A DNA stretch of 64,000 nucleotides from CAVUDO01 sp963740255 (lineage in GTDB: Bacteria > Actinomycetota > Actinomycetes > Mycobacteriales > Cryptosporangiaceae). Every line of letters starts with the position of its first letter. Within the stretch, counting starts at the first letter, position 1. This document shows positions 1 through 7,956 of this stretch, in pieces. The position numbers and the translations under genes were made by a program. The stretch covers positions 124,001 to 188,000 of the forward strand of contig CAVUDO010000005.1 of assembly GCA_963740255.1 (NCBI GenBank), written 5' to 3'. The notes beneath the pieces are model-generated. The model was not told where the DNA came from. It worked only from the letters and a program-made list of their open reading frames with translations, and ran no database searches.

Positions 1-111
1 CGCGACCACGACGCCCACTTCGTTCCGCGACACCACCAGCGGGTCGGCGTCGATCCGGTACCGCACGCCGGATTCCTCCCAGACGAGAGCGTCTAAGCGC
101 AGACTCTTCAC
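1..111 (-). CDS. Hypothetical protein, N-terminal fragment cut by window edge
   Basis: The minus strand is open from a GTG at 111 to the left edge, giving 37 codons that begin VKSLRLDALVWEESGVRYR. The third-position GC and the ordinary residue mix look like coding sequence. No family is recognisable from this fragment. The start is tentative because no clear ribosome site precedes it; an ATG two bases further upstream is in another frame and closes at once. Confidence 0.4.
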   Translation of the reverse strand, partial: MKSLRLDALVWEESGVRYRIDADPLVVSRNEVGVVVA

Positions 112-264
112 ATCGTCCCCCGCGGTTCCGGCCCCGGGGCGCGGGACTCGGTTGTGGACAATCAGTACCCTAACGGGCTCCCGGGCCCCAGGCGGGCCTC
201 TGGCGGCATTCGGGCAGGCTCAGTGGGCCGCGGCCCGACGCCGCCGGGCCGCGCGACCGGATTG

Positions 265-278
265 CGGGTGGCCACCCG
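265..278. terminator. 14-bp perfect palindrome downstream of the Uma2 gene
   Basis: CGGGTGGCCACCCG is a perfect inverted repeat lying 40 bases past the stop of the minus-strand Uma2 gene, inside the roughly 200-base gap before the left-edge gene. A second GGTGGCC follows. It may act as a transcription stop or a protein site. No T-tract is present, as is common in high-GC actinobacteria. Confidence 0.3.
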
Positions 279-318
279 TTGCGGTGGCCGCCCGTGACGG
301 TGCTGACCTGAGCAGGAG

Positions 319-876
319 TCAGCGTTTCGCCCAGGGCGGCAGAAGCTCCTTGAGGTCGAAGTCGAGGACGAGAGGTTCGGCCACCGTGAGTCGCTCACCG
401 GTGGTCACCGGGACGTACGCGTCGCCGCTTCCCCGTCGGTAGGTGGTGACCTGGAGGGGGTCGGGTTCGATCCGCCAGTAGTGCGGGAGGCCGAACTGGG
501 CGTAGAGCGCCGGCTTGGTGGTGCGGTCCTCGACGTGGTTGCCGGGCGACTCGATCTCGACCGCGACCAGCACCTCGGCCGGGGAGAACCAGTGGCGCCC
601 CGGATCGTCGCTGCGCACCACCAGCACATCCGGGATCCGGGTGAGCTGCCGCCCGAACCGCACCTCGACAGCCTGCGCGGCACCAAGGCCGTCCGGGAGT
701 TCGGCGGCCAGCCGCATCATCAGAGCGGCGGCCAAGTGCTGGTGCAGGTTCGTCGGGGAGGGAGACACGCTGAGGGCTCCGTCTGTCAGCTCATAGCGGT
801 AGTTGGTCACCGGCATCGCGTCGAGGTCGTCGACGGTCCAACCACCCGGCGGCATGGTCGAGATCGGCAGACTCAT
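319..876 (-). CDS. Uma2-like (DUF820) PD-(D/E)XK nuclease-fold protein
   Basis: The 185-residue product matches the Uma2/DUF820 family: an N-terminal GGWTVDDLDAMP stretch, then YRYELTDGALSVSPSP, where the E of YELTDG is the first active-site residue, followed by IPDVLVVRSDD and EVLVAVEIESPGN, which supply the D and ExE of the restriction-like core. Start chosen at the ATG at 876, eight bases after a strong GAGGAGGT; a longer in-frame reading upstream has no such site. Family members are widespread, often in many copies, and their biological role is unknown; a nuclease fold is established by homology only. It stands alone, with no obvious operon partner. Confidence 0.85.
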   Translation of the reverse strand: MSLPISTMPPGGWTVDDLDAMPVTNYRYELTDGALSVSPSPTNLHQHLAAALMMRLAAELPDGLGAAQAVEVRFGRQLTRIPDVLVVRSDDPGRHWFSPAEVLVAVEIESPGNHVEDRTTKPALYAQFGLPHYWRIEPDPLQVTTYRRGSGDAYVPVTTGERLTVAEPLVLDFDLKELLPPWAKR

Positions 877-952
877 CGGGCACCTCCTCACGTTGGTCAG
901 GAACAGGCTAACGCGGCCCGCCCGCGCCCAGCGCTTACATGAGCAGCCCGTC

Positions 953-1366
953 TCACCCCCGCCATTCGGGTCGGACTCCACTACGGTGACGCGGCGAAGG
1001 TGCGGTTCGGCGCCGGTAGGAACTGAGTATCGGACGCCGCGTAGGGATGGGATCGTTCGTGCGCACCGGGCCCTCTCGGATGGGCGAAGCCATCTCGTGT
1101 TCCAAGATATGCGACAAGGCGACGACCGCTGCGGCCGGACTCGGGTGCGCGTGAGGTCGAGGCAGGATCTCTCCGGCCAGGCACAGCCGCCACTCTCCGA
1201 TCATGGAACGTCCCAGTTCAGCGACGAACATGCCCCGATGGAACAGCATCCATGTGCGGGAGTCGTCCCAGACCGCGGTCCATCCCTGCGGCAGATCGGC
1301 AGTGTCCGCGACGGCCTGCCCGAGCGTGGCGCCCCCGTCGCGTTCTCGGCTGCTTTCCGCTTTCAT
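953..1366 (-). CDS. Hypothetical protein coupled to the resolvase-like gene
   Basis: A 137-residue protein whose ATG overlaps the stop of the upstream gene by four bases (ATGA), so the two are translationally coupled. Recognisable features are few: a central WTAVWDDSRTWMLFHRGMFVAELG segment that looks like a small beta-rich domain, then a helix AAAVVALSHILEHE, and a basic C-terminal tail rich in Arg and Pro. I do not recognise the family. Conserved coupling to a resolvase-like protein would suggest a shared role in the mobile or accessory patch. Confidence 0.6.
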   Translation of the reverse strand: MKAESSRERDGGATLGQAVADTADLPQGWTAVWDDSRTWMLFHRGMFVAELGRSMIGEWRLCLAGEILPRPHAHPSPAAAVVALSHILEHEMASPIREGPVRTNDPIPTRRPILSSYRRRTAPSPRHRSGVRPEWRG

Positions 1367-1833
1367 GGTGTCGCCCCGTGATCGTTATGTCCGGTGTTGG
1401 GCACGGCCTGAGCGGGCAGGACTCCGGGGTCTGCCACCAGCCCCGGCCGCGGGTTCAAGGGGGCAGTCGGTGCGCGCGTGGACTGCTCTGCACATGCGAC
1501 GTGTTGTCGTCGCAGTGGCGTGGTGTCGGTATCGGCGAGGTAGATCCGGCCGCCTGTTTCCTCGACCAGCCGGATCAGTGCGTCCTGCACGTGCGGGACG
1601 GGTGAGAGGTGATCGGCCGAGGGCAGGAGGACACCGGTTGCGCGGTATTCGCGGAGATCCTCGAGTGCGGCGAGGAACCCGGGGCGGCGGGCCTGGCCCG
1701 GTTCGGTGGGGTCGTCACGGTGGATGCGTTTCATCGCCAGGTTGTGCCGGGTGGCGTAGCCGATGATCGCCCCGTCCGCGGCACCTGGCCGATCCCCGGG
1801 TGCTGGTCGCACGTACCCGACGACGGTGATCAC
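1363..1833 (-). CDS. Resolvase-like protein lacking the usual catalytic serine
   Basis: The 156-residue product begins VITVVGYVRPAPGD and continues with IIGYATRHNLAMKRIH and LREYRATGVLLPSADHLS, a pattern that follows the N-terminal catalytic domain of serine recombinases (GYxRVS, then a strand-helix-strand with the VxxxDRLxR-like segment). At the position where active resolvases have Arg-Val-Ser it has Arg-Pro-Ala, so catalysis is unlikely, and no C-terminal DNA-binding domain follows. GTG at 1833 is preceded by GGAGG. The next gene overlaps its stop. A second, decayed copy of the same gene lies at about 59.8-60.0 kb. Confidence 0.65.
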   Translation of the reverse strand: MITVVGYVRPAPGDRPGAADGAIIGYATRHNLAMKRIHRDDPTEPGQARRPGFLAALEDLREYRATGVLLPSADHLSPVPHVQDALIRLVEETGGRIYLADTDTTPLRRQHVACAEQSTRAPTAPLNPRPGLVADPGVLPAQAVPNTGHNDHGATP

Positions 1834-2001
1834 GGATGCCTCCGGCCGGCCCCATCCAAGACCCGACGGACGTGTTGGGTCGACCTCGTTCGCATGGCTG
1901 TCTCCCTGGCCGGTGGGGCGGTCTGCTTCAACGCCAGAGTAGGAGTCCATCAGGACGCCGTCAGCAATCTATAGCGGACAGACGACCACCTGATAAGTTC
2001 T

Positions 2002-2040
2002 TGGTCTCACCACGGATTGTCCAAACTGGTCGAATACCAG
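2002..2040. promoter_or_regulatory. Two TGGT/ACCA inverted repeats before the GntR gene
   Basis: Between the divergent resolvase-like gene and the GntR gene lie TGGT-N3-ACCA (2002-2012) and CTGGT-N5-ACCAG (2026-2040). Both are perfect dyads, and the second ends 23 bases before the GntR start codon. HutC-type GntR repressors bind short dyads of this size, so autoregulation is a reasonable inference. The rest of the 230-base gap shows no gene. Confidence 0.5.
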
Positions 2041-2063
2041 GCCATGCGGTGAAGGGACGCGTG

Positions 2064-2816
2064 ATGGCGAAACCGCCCGTCAGGGCCGAGGCCGTAGCTG
2101 ACTCTCTCGCCGCACAGATCGAGTCCGGGGCCTTGGCGCCCGGTGCGTGGCTGCCTCCTGAGCGCGAACTGTGCGAGACACATGGTGTCGTTCGCTCCAC
2201 AGTCCGACGGGCATTGGACATCATGATCGCCCGAGGCCTCACGACAAGGGAGAGTGGCGCCGGCGTGCGGGTGCGTCCTCCCCGCGCTCGGCGGGATTCG
2301 CTGGACATCACGAGGCGTGATGGGCAATGGCGGGGCTTCCATGTGTCGATGACCGATCAGGGTCAGCAGCCGTACACCGAAACGGTGATCCGCGACGCCG
2401 TGCCCGCGGACCCGGTCGTGGCCAGGTGGCTCGGAGTACCCGCCGGCACGCTCGTGCTGGAGCGCGCCCGACGGCAGGGGGTACGAGGCGAGCCGGTAAA
2501 ACAGTTGTCCACGACCTGGTTCATCCCCGAGATCACCGAGCGTCTGCCGATCCTCCGTCAGACCGACACCGGAGCGGGCGGCGCCCATTCCCGGATGGAA
2601 GAATCTGGCTATCAGTTGTCCTTCGAGGACACCGTTACGTGCCGCCGCGCCCTGCCTGTCGAGAGTGAGCGGCTTGAACTCGACGCCGGTGACCCGGTGC
2701 TCACGATCTGGCGGCGCTGCTACGACCAGAACGACCGGGTTGTGGAGGTCACGTTCCGGGTGATCCCTGGCGATCGCCTGGAGCAGATCTATCGGTATGC
2801 CGTCACGGCTGACTGA
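2064..2816 (+). CDS. GntR regulator, HutC subfamily (winged helix plus UTRA)
   Basis: 250 residues. Residues 5-72 form the GntR winged helix (PPERELCETHGVVRSTVRRA, then a wing with TTRESGAGVRV). Residues of about 95-245 fit the UTRA ligand domain, ending EVTFRVIPGDRLEQIYRY, which is the usual EVTxxVIxADRYEFxY element. Start is the ATG at 2064, after GAAGGGAC; the reading frame is open further upstream but without a better site. It is ten bases from the Nudix gene and so is probably co-transcribed with it. The GntR-Nudix order resembles korSA-pif of the pSAM2 family of integrative elements, which is an inference from gene type and order. Confidence 0.88.
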   Translation: MAKPPVRAEAVADSLAAQIESGALAPGAWLPPERELCETHGVVRSTVRRALDIMIARGLTTRESGAGVRVRPPRARRDSLDITRRDGQWRGFHVSMTDQGQQPYTETVIRDAVPADPVVARWLGVPAGTLVLERARRQGVRGEPVKQLSTTWFIPEITERLPILRQTDTGAGGAHSRMEESGYQLSFEDTVTCRRALPVESERLELDAGDPVLTIWRRCYDQNDRVVEVTFRVIPGDRLEQIYRYAVTAD

Positions 2817-2825
2817 GGAGTCGCC

Positions 2826-3353
2826 ATGAATATCGAGACGGTGTCGAGCCGCGTCGTGTACGAGAACCCGTGGATGACTCTGCGGGAGGACGAGATCGTC
2901 CGAGCCGACGGCAGTCACGGTATCTACGCGGTGGTAGAGAAACCCGCCTTCGCAACCGTCGCCGCGTACGAGGACGACGGCTTCCATCTGGTTCAACAGG
3001 ACCGGTACCCCACCGGCACGCGGAGCTGGGAGTTCCCTCAGGGCACCTTCGACTCCACCGACCCGGAGACCGTGGCGCGCGCCGAACTTGCGCAGGAGAC
3101 CGGAATCACCGCAGGGTCGATGCGGTACCTGGGCACGCTCTACAACGCACCCGGCCTGAGCTCTCAGGCCTGCCATGTGTTCTTCGCGACCCAACTCACC
3201 CACGGCCAGCCTCACCGCGAAGACGAAGAACAGGACATGCTCCACCGCTGGTTCAGCATCGCCGACTTCGAAGCGATGATCCGCGACGGAGAGACCATGG
3301 AAACGGTCACCCTGGCCTCCTACGCCCTGTTGCGCATCAAGAGCCTGTTGTAA
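2826..3353 (+). CDS. Nudix hydrolase (NudF/ADP-ribose pyrophosphatase-like), possible Pif homologue
   Basis: 175 residues with a central Nudix fold: SWEFPQGTFD opens the box and AELAQETGI (residues 86-94) closes it. The box is one residue shorter than the canonical form and has Ala where REUxEE normally has Arg, so metal binding by the EE pair is reduced to E87 and E91. The C-terminal half carries the LYNAPGLSSQACHVFFA loop typical of the ADP-ribose-type subfamily. It follows the GntR gene by nine bases with GAGGAG overlapping that stop. Substrate cannot be told from sequence; a Pif-like immunity role is inferred from the GntR neighbour. Confidence 0.85.
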   Translation: MNIETVSSRVVYENPWMTLREDEIVRADGSHGIYAVVEKPAFATVAAYEDDGFHLVQQDRYPTGTRSWEFPQGTFDSTDPETVARAELAQETGITAGSMRYLGTLYNAPGLSSQACHVFFATQLTHGQPHREDEEQDMLHRWFSIADFEAMIRDGETMETVTLASYALLRIKSLL

Positions 3354-3379
3354 CCCTTCCCTTCCTACGAAACACGGCC

Positions 3380-3517
3380 TCATTCAGCCGGGTCGAAGTG
3401 GCCCTCCTGCGGCAGGTCGCTCTTTCGCTCTGACTCGATCTCGTCGAAGACCGACGCCGTCTCGTCGTCGAGGTACGGCGGTCCGAGGAGGAGGTCCGTG
3501 AAGTTCGGTTCAGTCAT
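3380..3517 (-). CDS. 45-residue acidic protein coupled to hutI
   Basis: An ATG at 3517 overlaps the hutI stop by eight bases (ATGACTGA) and opens a 45-codon frame ending TGA at 3380. The product starts MTEPNFTDLLLGPPYLDDET and is strongly acidic (net charge near -9). The overlap, the coding-like residue mix and the lack of any other gene in the gap support it being real. No domain is known to me. It is the last gene of the hut operon and may be an accessory or regulatory peptide; this is only an inference from position. Confidence 0.55.
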   Translation of the reverse strand: MTEPNFTDLLLGPPYLDDETASVFDEIESERKSDLPQEGHFDPAE

Positions 3518-4727
3518 CGATCGGGACTCCCTTACTCCACACGGTGGTGACTAGGGGGACGGCGGGGCGGTAGGCGAGGTGGAGGTAGGACGGGGCGTCG
3601 AGAACGGCCAGGTCGGCGTGGGCACCGGGTTGCAGGGTTCCGACGTCGGCACGCCGCAGGGCGCGCGCTCCTCCCGCGGTGGCCGCCCAGACGGCCTCGG
3701 CGGGCGTCATCGCCATCTCGCGGACGGCCAGCGCGACGCAGAACGGCATCGAGGTCGTGTACGACGAGCCGGGGTTGCAGTCGGTGGCCAGCGCCACGGC
3801 GACCCCGGCGTCGAGCAGCCGGCGGGCGTCCGGGTAGGGCGAGCGGGTGGAGAACTCCGCGCCGGGCAGCAGCGTCGCCACCGTGCCGGAGTCGGCCAGG
3901 GCGGCCACGTCGGCACCGGTGAGGTGGGTGCAGTGGTCGGCCGAGGCGGCTTCGAGTTCGCAGGCGAGCTGCACGCCCGCGCCGGGGCCGAGCTGGTTGG
4001 CGTGGACCCGCACGTCCAGACCCGCGCGGATGCCGGCGGCGAGCACGGCCCGGGCCGCGTCCGCGTCGAAGGCACCGCGGTCGCAGAAGACGTCGATCCA
4101 GCGGGCGTGCGGGGCGCAGGCGTCCAGCATCGGGCCGGTGACCAGCGCGACGTAGCCGGCCGGGTCGTGGGCGTACTCGGGCGGCACGACGTGCGCTCCG
4201 AGGAACGTCGTCTCGGGAGTCACCTCCGACGCCAGCCGGAGCGAGCGGTACTCGTCGGCGACCGTGAGGCCGTACCCGCTCTTCACCTCCACCGTCGTGG
4301 TGCCCTGCCGGGCGGCCTCGTCGACGAGCCGGCGCAGGTTCGCGGCGAGCTGGGCGTCGGACGCCGCGCGGGTGGCGGCCACCGTGGTTCGGATACCGCC
4401 GGCCGCGTAGGGCTGGCCCGCCATCCGGGCGGCGAACTCGCCGGCCCGGTCGCCGGCGAAGACCAGGTGCGCGTGCGAGTCGACGAAACCGGGGACCACG
4501 GCCCGGCCGCCCACGTCGATCCGGTGGTCGGCCGCGGGCGCCTGCACCGCGTGGCCGGTCCAGGCGACCCACGCACCGTCCAGGACGAGGGCCGCGTCGC
4601 GGATCTCGCCGATCCCCGGCCCGTACGCGGGGTCGTTGGTGACCAGGGACGAGATGCCGGTGACCAGCGTGGTGACGTGAGGCGGTGCGGGCGGCGGCGG
4701 CTCCACTCCCCAGCGTCCGGCGGTCAC
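3510..4727 (-). CDS. hutI: Imidazolonepropionase
   Basis: 405 residues from the GTG at 4727, which overlaps the hutF stop by four bases (GTGA); a longer upstream reading is out of character. HutI hydrolyses imidazolone-5-propionate to N-formimino-L-glutamate, step three of histidine breakdown. Seen: the amidohydrolase metal motif SHAHLVFAGDR at residues 84-94, the EVKSGYG substrate loop, AHVVPPEY, VHANQLGPG, HCTHL and the ATDCNPGSSYT metal Asp region. The full order and length match the family. It is co-transcribed with hutF upstream and a 45-residue protein downstream. Confidence 0.96.
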   Translation of the reverse strand: MTAGRWGVEPPPPAPPHVTTLVTGISSLVTNDPAYGPGIGEIRDAALVLDGAWVAWTGHAVQAPAADHRIDVGGRAVVPGFVDSHAHLVFAGDRAGEFAARMAGQPYAAGGIRTTVAATRAASDAQLAANLRRLVDEAARQGTTTVEVKSGYGLTVADEYRSLRLASEVTPETTFLGAHVVPPEYAHDPAGYVALVTGPMLDACAPHARWIDVFCDRGAFDADAARAVLAAGIRAGLDVRVHANQLGPGAGVQLACELEAASADHCTHLTGADVAALADSGTVATLLPGAEFSTRSPYPDARRLLDAGVAVALATDCNPGSSYTTSMPFCVALAVREMAMTPAEAVWAATAGGARALRRADVGTLQPGAHADLAVLDAPSYLHLAYRPAVPLVTTVWSKGVPIDD

Positions 4728-6043
4728 GGGGTCACCGCCCGGATCGCGTCCGCCAGCCGCACGGCCACCTCGGCCGGTTCGCCCAGCCTGACGTGGGCGC
4801 CGTCCCGCACCACCGCCTCGCCGCCGACCACCACAGTGGACACGTCGGCCGCGCTGGCGGCGTAGAGCACCTGGTCGGGCAGGACGCCGGCCGTGCGGAG
4901 GGTGTCCAGGCGGACGGCCACCAGGTCGCACGGGGCACCGGGGGCGACCCGCCCGGCCGCGGGCCAGCCCAGCGCGGCGTGGCCCCGCCAGGTGAGCGCG
5001 TCCACCAGCTCACCGGCGGAGAAGCGTCCGCGTTCCCCGCTGGCCAGGCGTTCGTGCAGCTCCAACGCTCGGGTCTCCTCGATCAGGTCGGTCACCGCGT
5101 GCTGGTCGCTGCCCAGGCAGAGCGACGCACCGGCGTCGGCCAGCGCCCGGGCGGGACCGATGCCGTCCGCGAGGTCGCGTTCGGTGGTGGGACAGAAGCA
5201 CACATGCCCACCGGACGCGCCGAGCAACCCGATGTCGTCGGCGTCCAGGTGGGTGGCGTGCACCGCGGTGGTGCGTGGGCCGAGCGCGCCGTGGTCGGCC
5301 AGCAGCCGGGTCGGGCTGACGCCGTACGCCGCCCGGCAGGCCGCGTTCTCGGCCGGCTGCTCGGACAGGTGGACGTGCAACGGCCGTCCGTGTGCCGCCG
5401 TCACCACCGTGGACAGCGCGGCGGCCGGCACGGCCCGGACGGAGTGGATCGCGGCCCCGGTCCGGGTGTGCGCGTCGTCCCGCAGCAGCGCGACCCGGGC
5501 GGCCCAGGCGTCGGCGTCCCGGTCGCCGAAACGGGCCTGCGCCGGGCTCAGCGGCGCTCCGATGCCACCGGCGAGATAGCAGGTGTCCAGCAGCGTCAGC
5601 CGGATGCCGGCCGTGCGGGCGGCGGCCCGCAGCGCCTCGCCGAGGGCGTTCGGGTCGGCGTAGGGCGCGCCGTCCGGCTGGTGGTGGACGTAGTGGAACT
5701 CGCCCACGCAGGTGACGCCCGCCAGCGCCATCTCCGCGTAGGCGGCCCCGGCCAGCGCGGCGTACCGCTCGGGGTCGAGCCGTGCGGCGACCGCGTACAT
5801 CGCCTCGCGCCAGGTCCAGAACGATCCCCGACCGGCGTGGGTGCGGCCGCGCAGCGCGCGGTGGAACGCGTGCGAGTGGGCGTTGGCGAAACCGGGGAAC
5901 ACCACCCCCGCCAGCCGCGTTGCCCCGGCCGGTGCCGCGACGCCGTCCTCCACCCGCACGATCGCGCCGCCCGACGCCTCGACCAGCACGTCCGACGCCA
6001 GGCCGGACGGGAGCCAGGCGTACTCGCACCAGTACGCCGTCAC
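4724..6043 (-). CDS. hutF: Formimidoylglutamate deiminase
   Basis: 439 residues from the GTG at 6043, which overlaps the preceding stop as GTGA. HutF deiminates N-formimino-glutamate to N-formyl-glutamate and ammonia. Seen: NAHSHAFHRALRG at residues 54-66 (metal ligands and the family-specific FHRALRG), GEFHYVHH, HVHLSEQPAEN, HATHL, the CFCPTTERDLADG segment and LGSDQHA. These are diagnostic of HutF among amidohydrolases. Its presence means the five-step route that passes through formylglutamate, so a deformylase is needed; the upstream M20 enzyme is the only candidate here. Confidence 0.95.
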   Translation of the reverse strand: MTAYWCEYAWLPSGLASDVLVEASGGAIVRVEDGVAAPAGATRLAGVVFPGFANAHSHAFHRALRGRTHAGRGSFWTWREAMYAVAARLDPERYAALAGAAYAEMALAGVTCVGEFHYVHHQPDGAPYADPNALGEALRAAARTAGIRLTLLDTCYLAGGIGAPLSPAQARFGDRDADAWAARVALLRDDAHTRTGAAIHSVRAVPAAALSTVVTAAHGRPLHVHLSEQPAENAACRAAYGVSPTRLLADHGALGPRTTAVHATHLDADDIGLLGASGGHVCFCPTTERDLADGIGPARALADAGASLCLGSDQHAVTDLIEETRALELHERLASGERGRFSAGELVDALTWRGHAALGWPAAGRVAPGAPCDLVAVRLDTLRTAGVLPDQVLYAASAADVSTVVVGGEAVVRDGAHVRLGEPAEVAVRLADAIRAVTP

Positions 6044-7254
6044 CGGGGGCCGGCCAGTTCCGCGACGACGTCCGCGAGAGCGCGGACGCCGGCCAGGCAG
6101 TCGTCCCGCTCGGCATGCTCGTCCGGGGCGTGCGAGATGCCGGTGGGGTTGCGGACGAACAGCATCGCGGCGGGCACCCCCGCGCCGGCCAGCACCCCGG
6201 CATCGTGGCCGGCCCCGGTCGGCAGCACCGGCACGCTGCCGAGCGTCGCGGCCAGGCGGTCGCGGAGTGCGGTGTCGAACTCCACCAGCGGTGTCACCGA
6301 CTCGGCTTCGACGGTCACCGCGGTGCCGTCTCGGCCGGCCCGCTCGGCCGCCATCCGCCCGACGTCCGCCAGCAGCGCGTCCAACGTGGACTGATCGGCC
6401 GCGCGGGCGTCCAGCCAGGCCAGCACCCGGGACGGGATCGCGTTGGTGCCGTTCGGCTCCACCTCGATGCGGCCGAAGGTGGCCCGGGCGTCCCGCAGCC
6501 GGGCCTGCTTGTTCGCCGCCAGCGCCGTCATCGCGTAGGTGAGCATCGGGTCGCGCCGGTCCTCCATCCGGGTGGTGCCGGCGTGGTCGGCCCGGCCGGC
6601 GAAGGAGAACCGCCACCGTCCGTGCGGCCAGATCGCCGAGCCGACGCCCACCGGCGCGTCCAGCTCGACCAGGCCGCGGCCCTGCTCGACGTGTAGCTCG
6701 ACGAACGTGCCGATCCGTGCCAGCGTCTCGTCGTCCCGGCCGACGTGCTCCGGGTCGCGGCCGGCCCTGCGCAGCGCCTCGGCATAGGTGACGCCGTCCG
6801 CGTCGGCCAGCGCCAGCGCCCGCTCGGCCGCGAGCCCGCCCGTGAGCAGCCGAGACCCCGTGCAGGCGATGCCGAACCGGGCGCCTTCCTCGTCCGCGAA
6901 CGCCGCCACCGCCACCGGCCGCGCCGGCGGCACGCCGGCGGCACGCAGCGCGTCGAGCGCGGCGAACGCCGAGACCACGCCCAGCGGCCCGTCGAACGCG
7001 CCGCCGTCCGGCACCGAGTCCAGGTGGCTGCCAAGCACGAGCCCCGGGCCGTCAGCATCCGGGTCGCCCCACCACGCCCACAGGTTCCCCGCCCGGTCGC
7101 CGACGACATCCAGCCCCCGGGCCGTGGCCGCGCCACTGAACCACTCCCGGCACGCCAGCTCCGCCGCGCCGTACGCGAAGCGCCGGTACCCACCACTGCG
7201 CGCATCACGCCCCACCGGCAGCAACTCGTCCCACAACCCGTCGAACGTGCTCAC
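6040..7254 (-). CDS. M20-family Zn amidohydrolase (allantoate amidohydrolase-like), probable N-formylglutamate deformylase of the hut pathway
   Basis: About 404 residues. The M20 metal ligands are clear: GSHLDSVPDGGAFDGPLGV (His and Asp), AFADEEGARF (Glu pair), and ELHVEQGRGL further on, with the dimerisation insert GRADHAGTTRMEDRRD between. GTG at 7254 has GGAAGAG eight bases upstream; a GTG at 7263 is possible. Homologues are annotated as allantoate amidohydrolase or hydantoinase/carbamoylase-type amidase. Its position, overlapping hutF in the hut operon, argues that it removes the formyl group from formylglutamate in place of HutG. No ureide genes are nearby. Function is an inference from context. 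Confidence 0.85.
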   Translation of the reverse strand: MSTFDGLWDELLPVGRDARSGGYRRFAYGAAELACREWFSGAATARGLDVVGDRAGNLWAWWGDPDADGPGLVLGSHLDSVPDGGAFDGPLGVVSAFAALDALRAAGVPPARPVAVAAFADEEGARFGIACTGSRLLTGGLAAERALALADADGVTYAEALRRAGRDPEHVGRDDETLARIGTFVELHVEQGRGLVELDAPVGVGSAIWPHGRWRFSFAGRADHAGTTRMEDRRDPMLTYAMTALAANKQARLRDARATFGRIEVEPNGTNAIPSRVLAWLDARAADQSTLDALLADVGRMAAERAGRDGTAVTVEAESVTPLVEFDTALRDRLAATLGSVPVLPTGAGHDAGVLAGAGVPAAMLFVRNPTGISHAPDEHAERDDCLAGVRALADVVAELAGPR

Positions 7255-7306
7255 ATCCCGCACTCTTCCACGCGGACGGTCCGCCTACGCATCGGCTGGG
7301 ACCGGA

Positions 7307-7690
7307 TCAGATCGGTTCGACGTCGACGGGTACCGGGAGGGTCTGGTAGGCGTCCGGGTCGCCGGTGAGGACGGTGTTGCCCGTGAGGGTGTGTTCGTAG
7401 GCGACGTGCGCGATGTCGACGGACACCTGCCCGGAGGAGGTGGCGACGAGCAGCGCCACGGCCGGCACGATGGGTTGCGACAGGGCTGTGACGGTGAACT
7501 GCGGCGGGTCGAGTTCGGCGGCGCTGATGCGCCCGTCGGCGACGGCGAGCACCAGGCAACTGGCGGGAACGACGATCGGCCGCCGCTCGCGTGCGTGTTC
7601 ACGCACCAGGGTCTGCAGGTACAGATTCGTGTGCGCAGCCCGCAAGGCGGACGCGTCGAGGATGATACCGGCGGCTTCCGGACGCCTCAC
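7307..7690 (-). CDS. PIN-domain toxin (VapC-like)
   Basis: 127 residues beginning at a GTG that overlaps the antitoxin stop (GTGA at 7687-7690). IILDASALRA near the N-terminus gives the first PIN acidic residue, and the C-terminal TVLTGDPDAYQTL segment resembles the last acidic strand (VLTxDxxD) of PIN nucleases. The centre, VPASCLVLAVADG, is divergent. VapC proteins cleave RNA, often tRNA. It sits between the hut amidohydrolase and RidA, so this pair interrupts the hut cluster. The divergent centre leaves some doubt about activity. Confidence 0.7.
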   Translation of the reverse strand: MRRPEAAGIILDASALRAAHTNLYLQTLVREHARERRPIVVPASCLVLAVADGRISAAELDPPQFTVTALSQPIVPAVALLVATSSGQVSVDIAHVAYEHTLTGNTVLTGDPDAYQTLPVPVDVEPI

Positions 7691-7956
7691 GCGCCCTGCC
7701 GGTCGTCGCGCAGCCGCTGTCGGGTCATGAACTCCGCGGCCCGGTCGGCGACAGCGAGCCGCTCCTCCGTCGAGGCAGCGGACACGTCGGCTGCCCACGT
7801 GGACATCACCTGTTCGAAGGTCATCTTCGCCTCGCCGGCTCCCGCCGTGGCGGCGATCCACGACGACACCGACCGTGCCTCACCCGCAGCGACCGCAGCC
7901 TCGGCGGCGGCGATCAGTGGCTCGGGCAACGTCAACGTGATCCGACGAGTGCTCAT
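7687..7956 (-). CDS. Ribbon-helix-helix antitoxin partnering the PIN toxin
   Basis: 89 residues. The start MSTRRITLTLPEPLIAAAEA is a ribbon-helix-helix strand followed by a helix, as in CopG/VapB-type antitoxins that bind their own promoter as dimers. The C-terminal half is a charged helix (EERLAVADRAAEFMTRQRL) that would wrap the toxin. ATG at 7956; the upstream 180 bases to the RidA gene are relatively AT-rich around CATATG and probably hold the promoter. Confidence 0.75.
   Translation of the reverse strand: MSTRRITLTLPEPLIAAAEAAVAAGEARSVSSWIAATAGAGEAKMTFEQVMSTWAADVSAASTEERLAVADRAAEFMTRQRLRDDRQGA

Noticed and set aside
2007..3383. A 458-codon minus-strand frame over GntR and Nudix
   Set aside because: Shadow frame; both plus-strand genes have full domains and ribosome sites.
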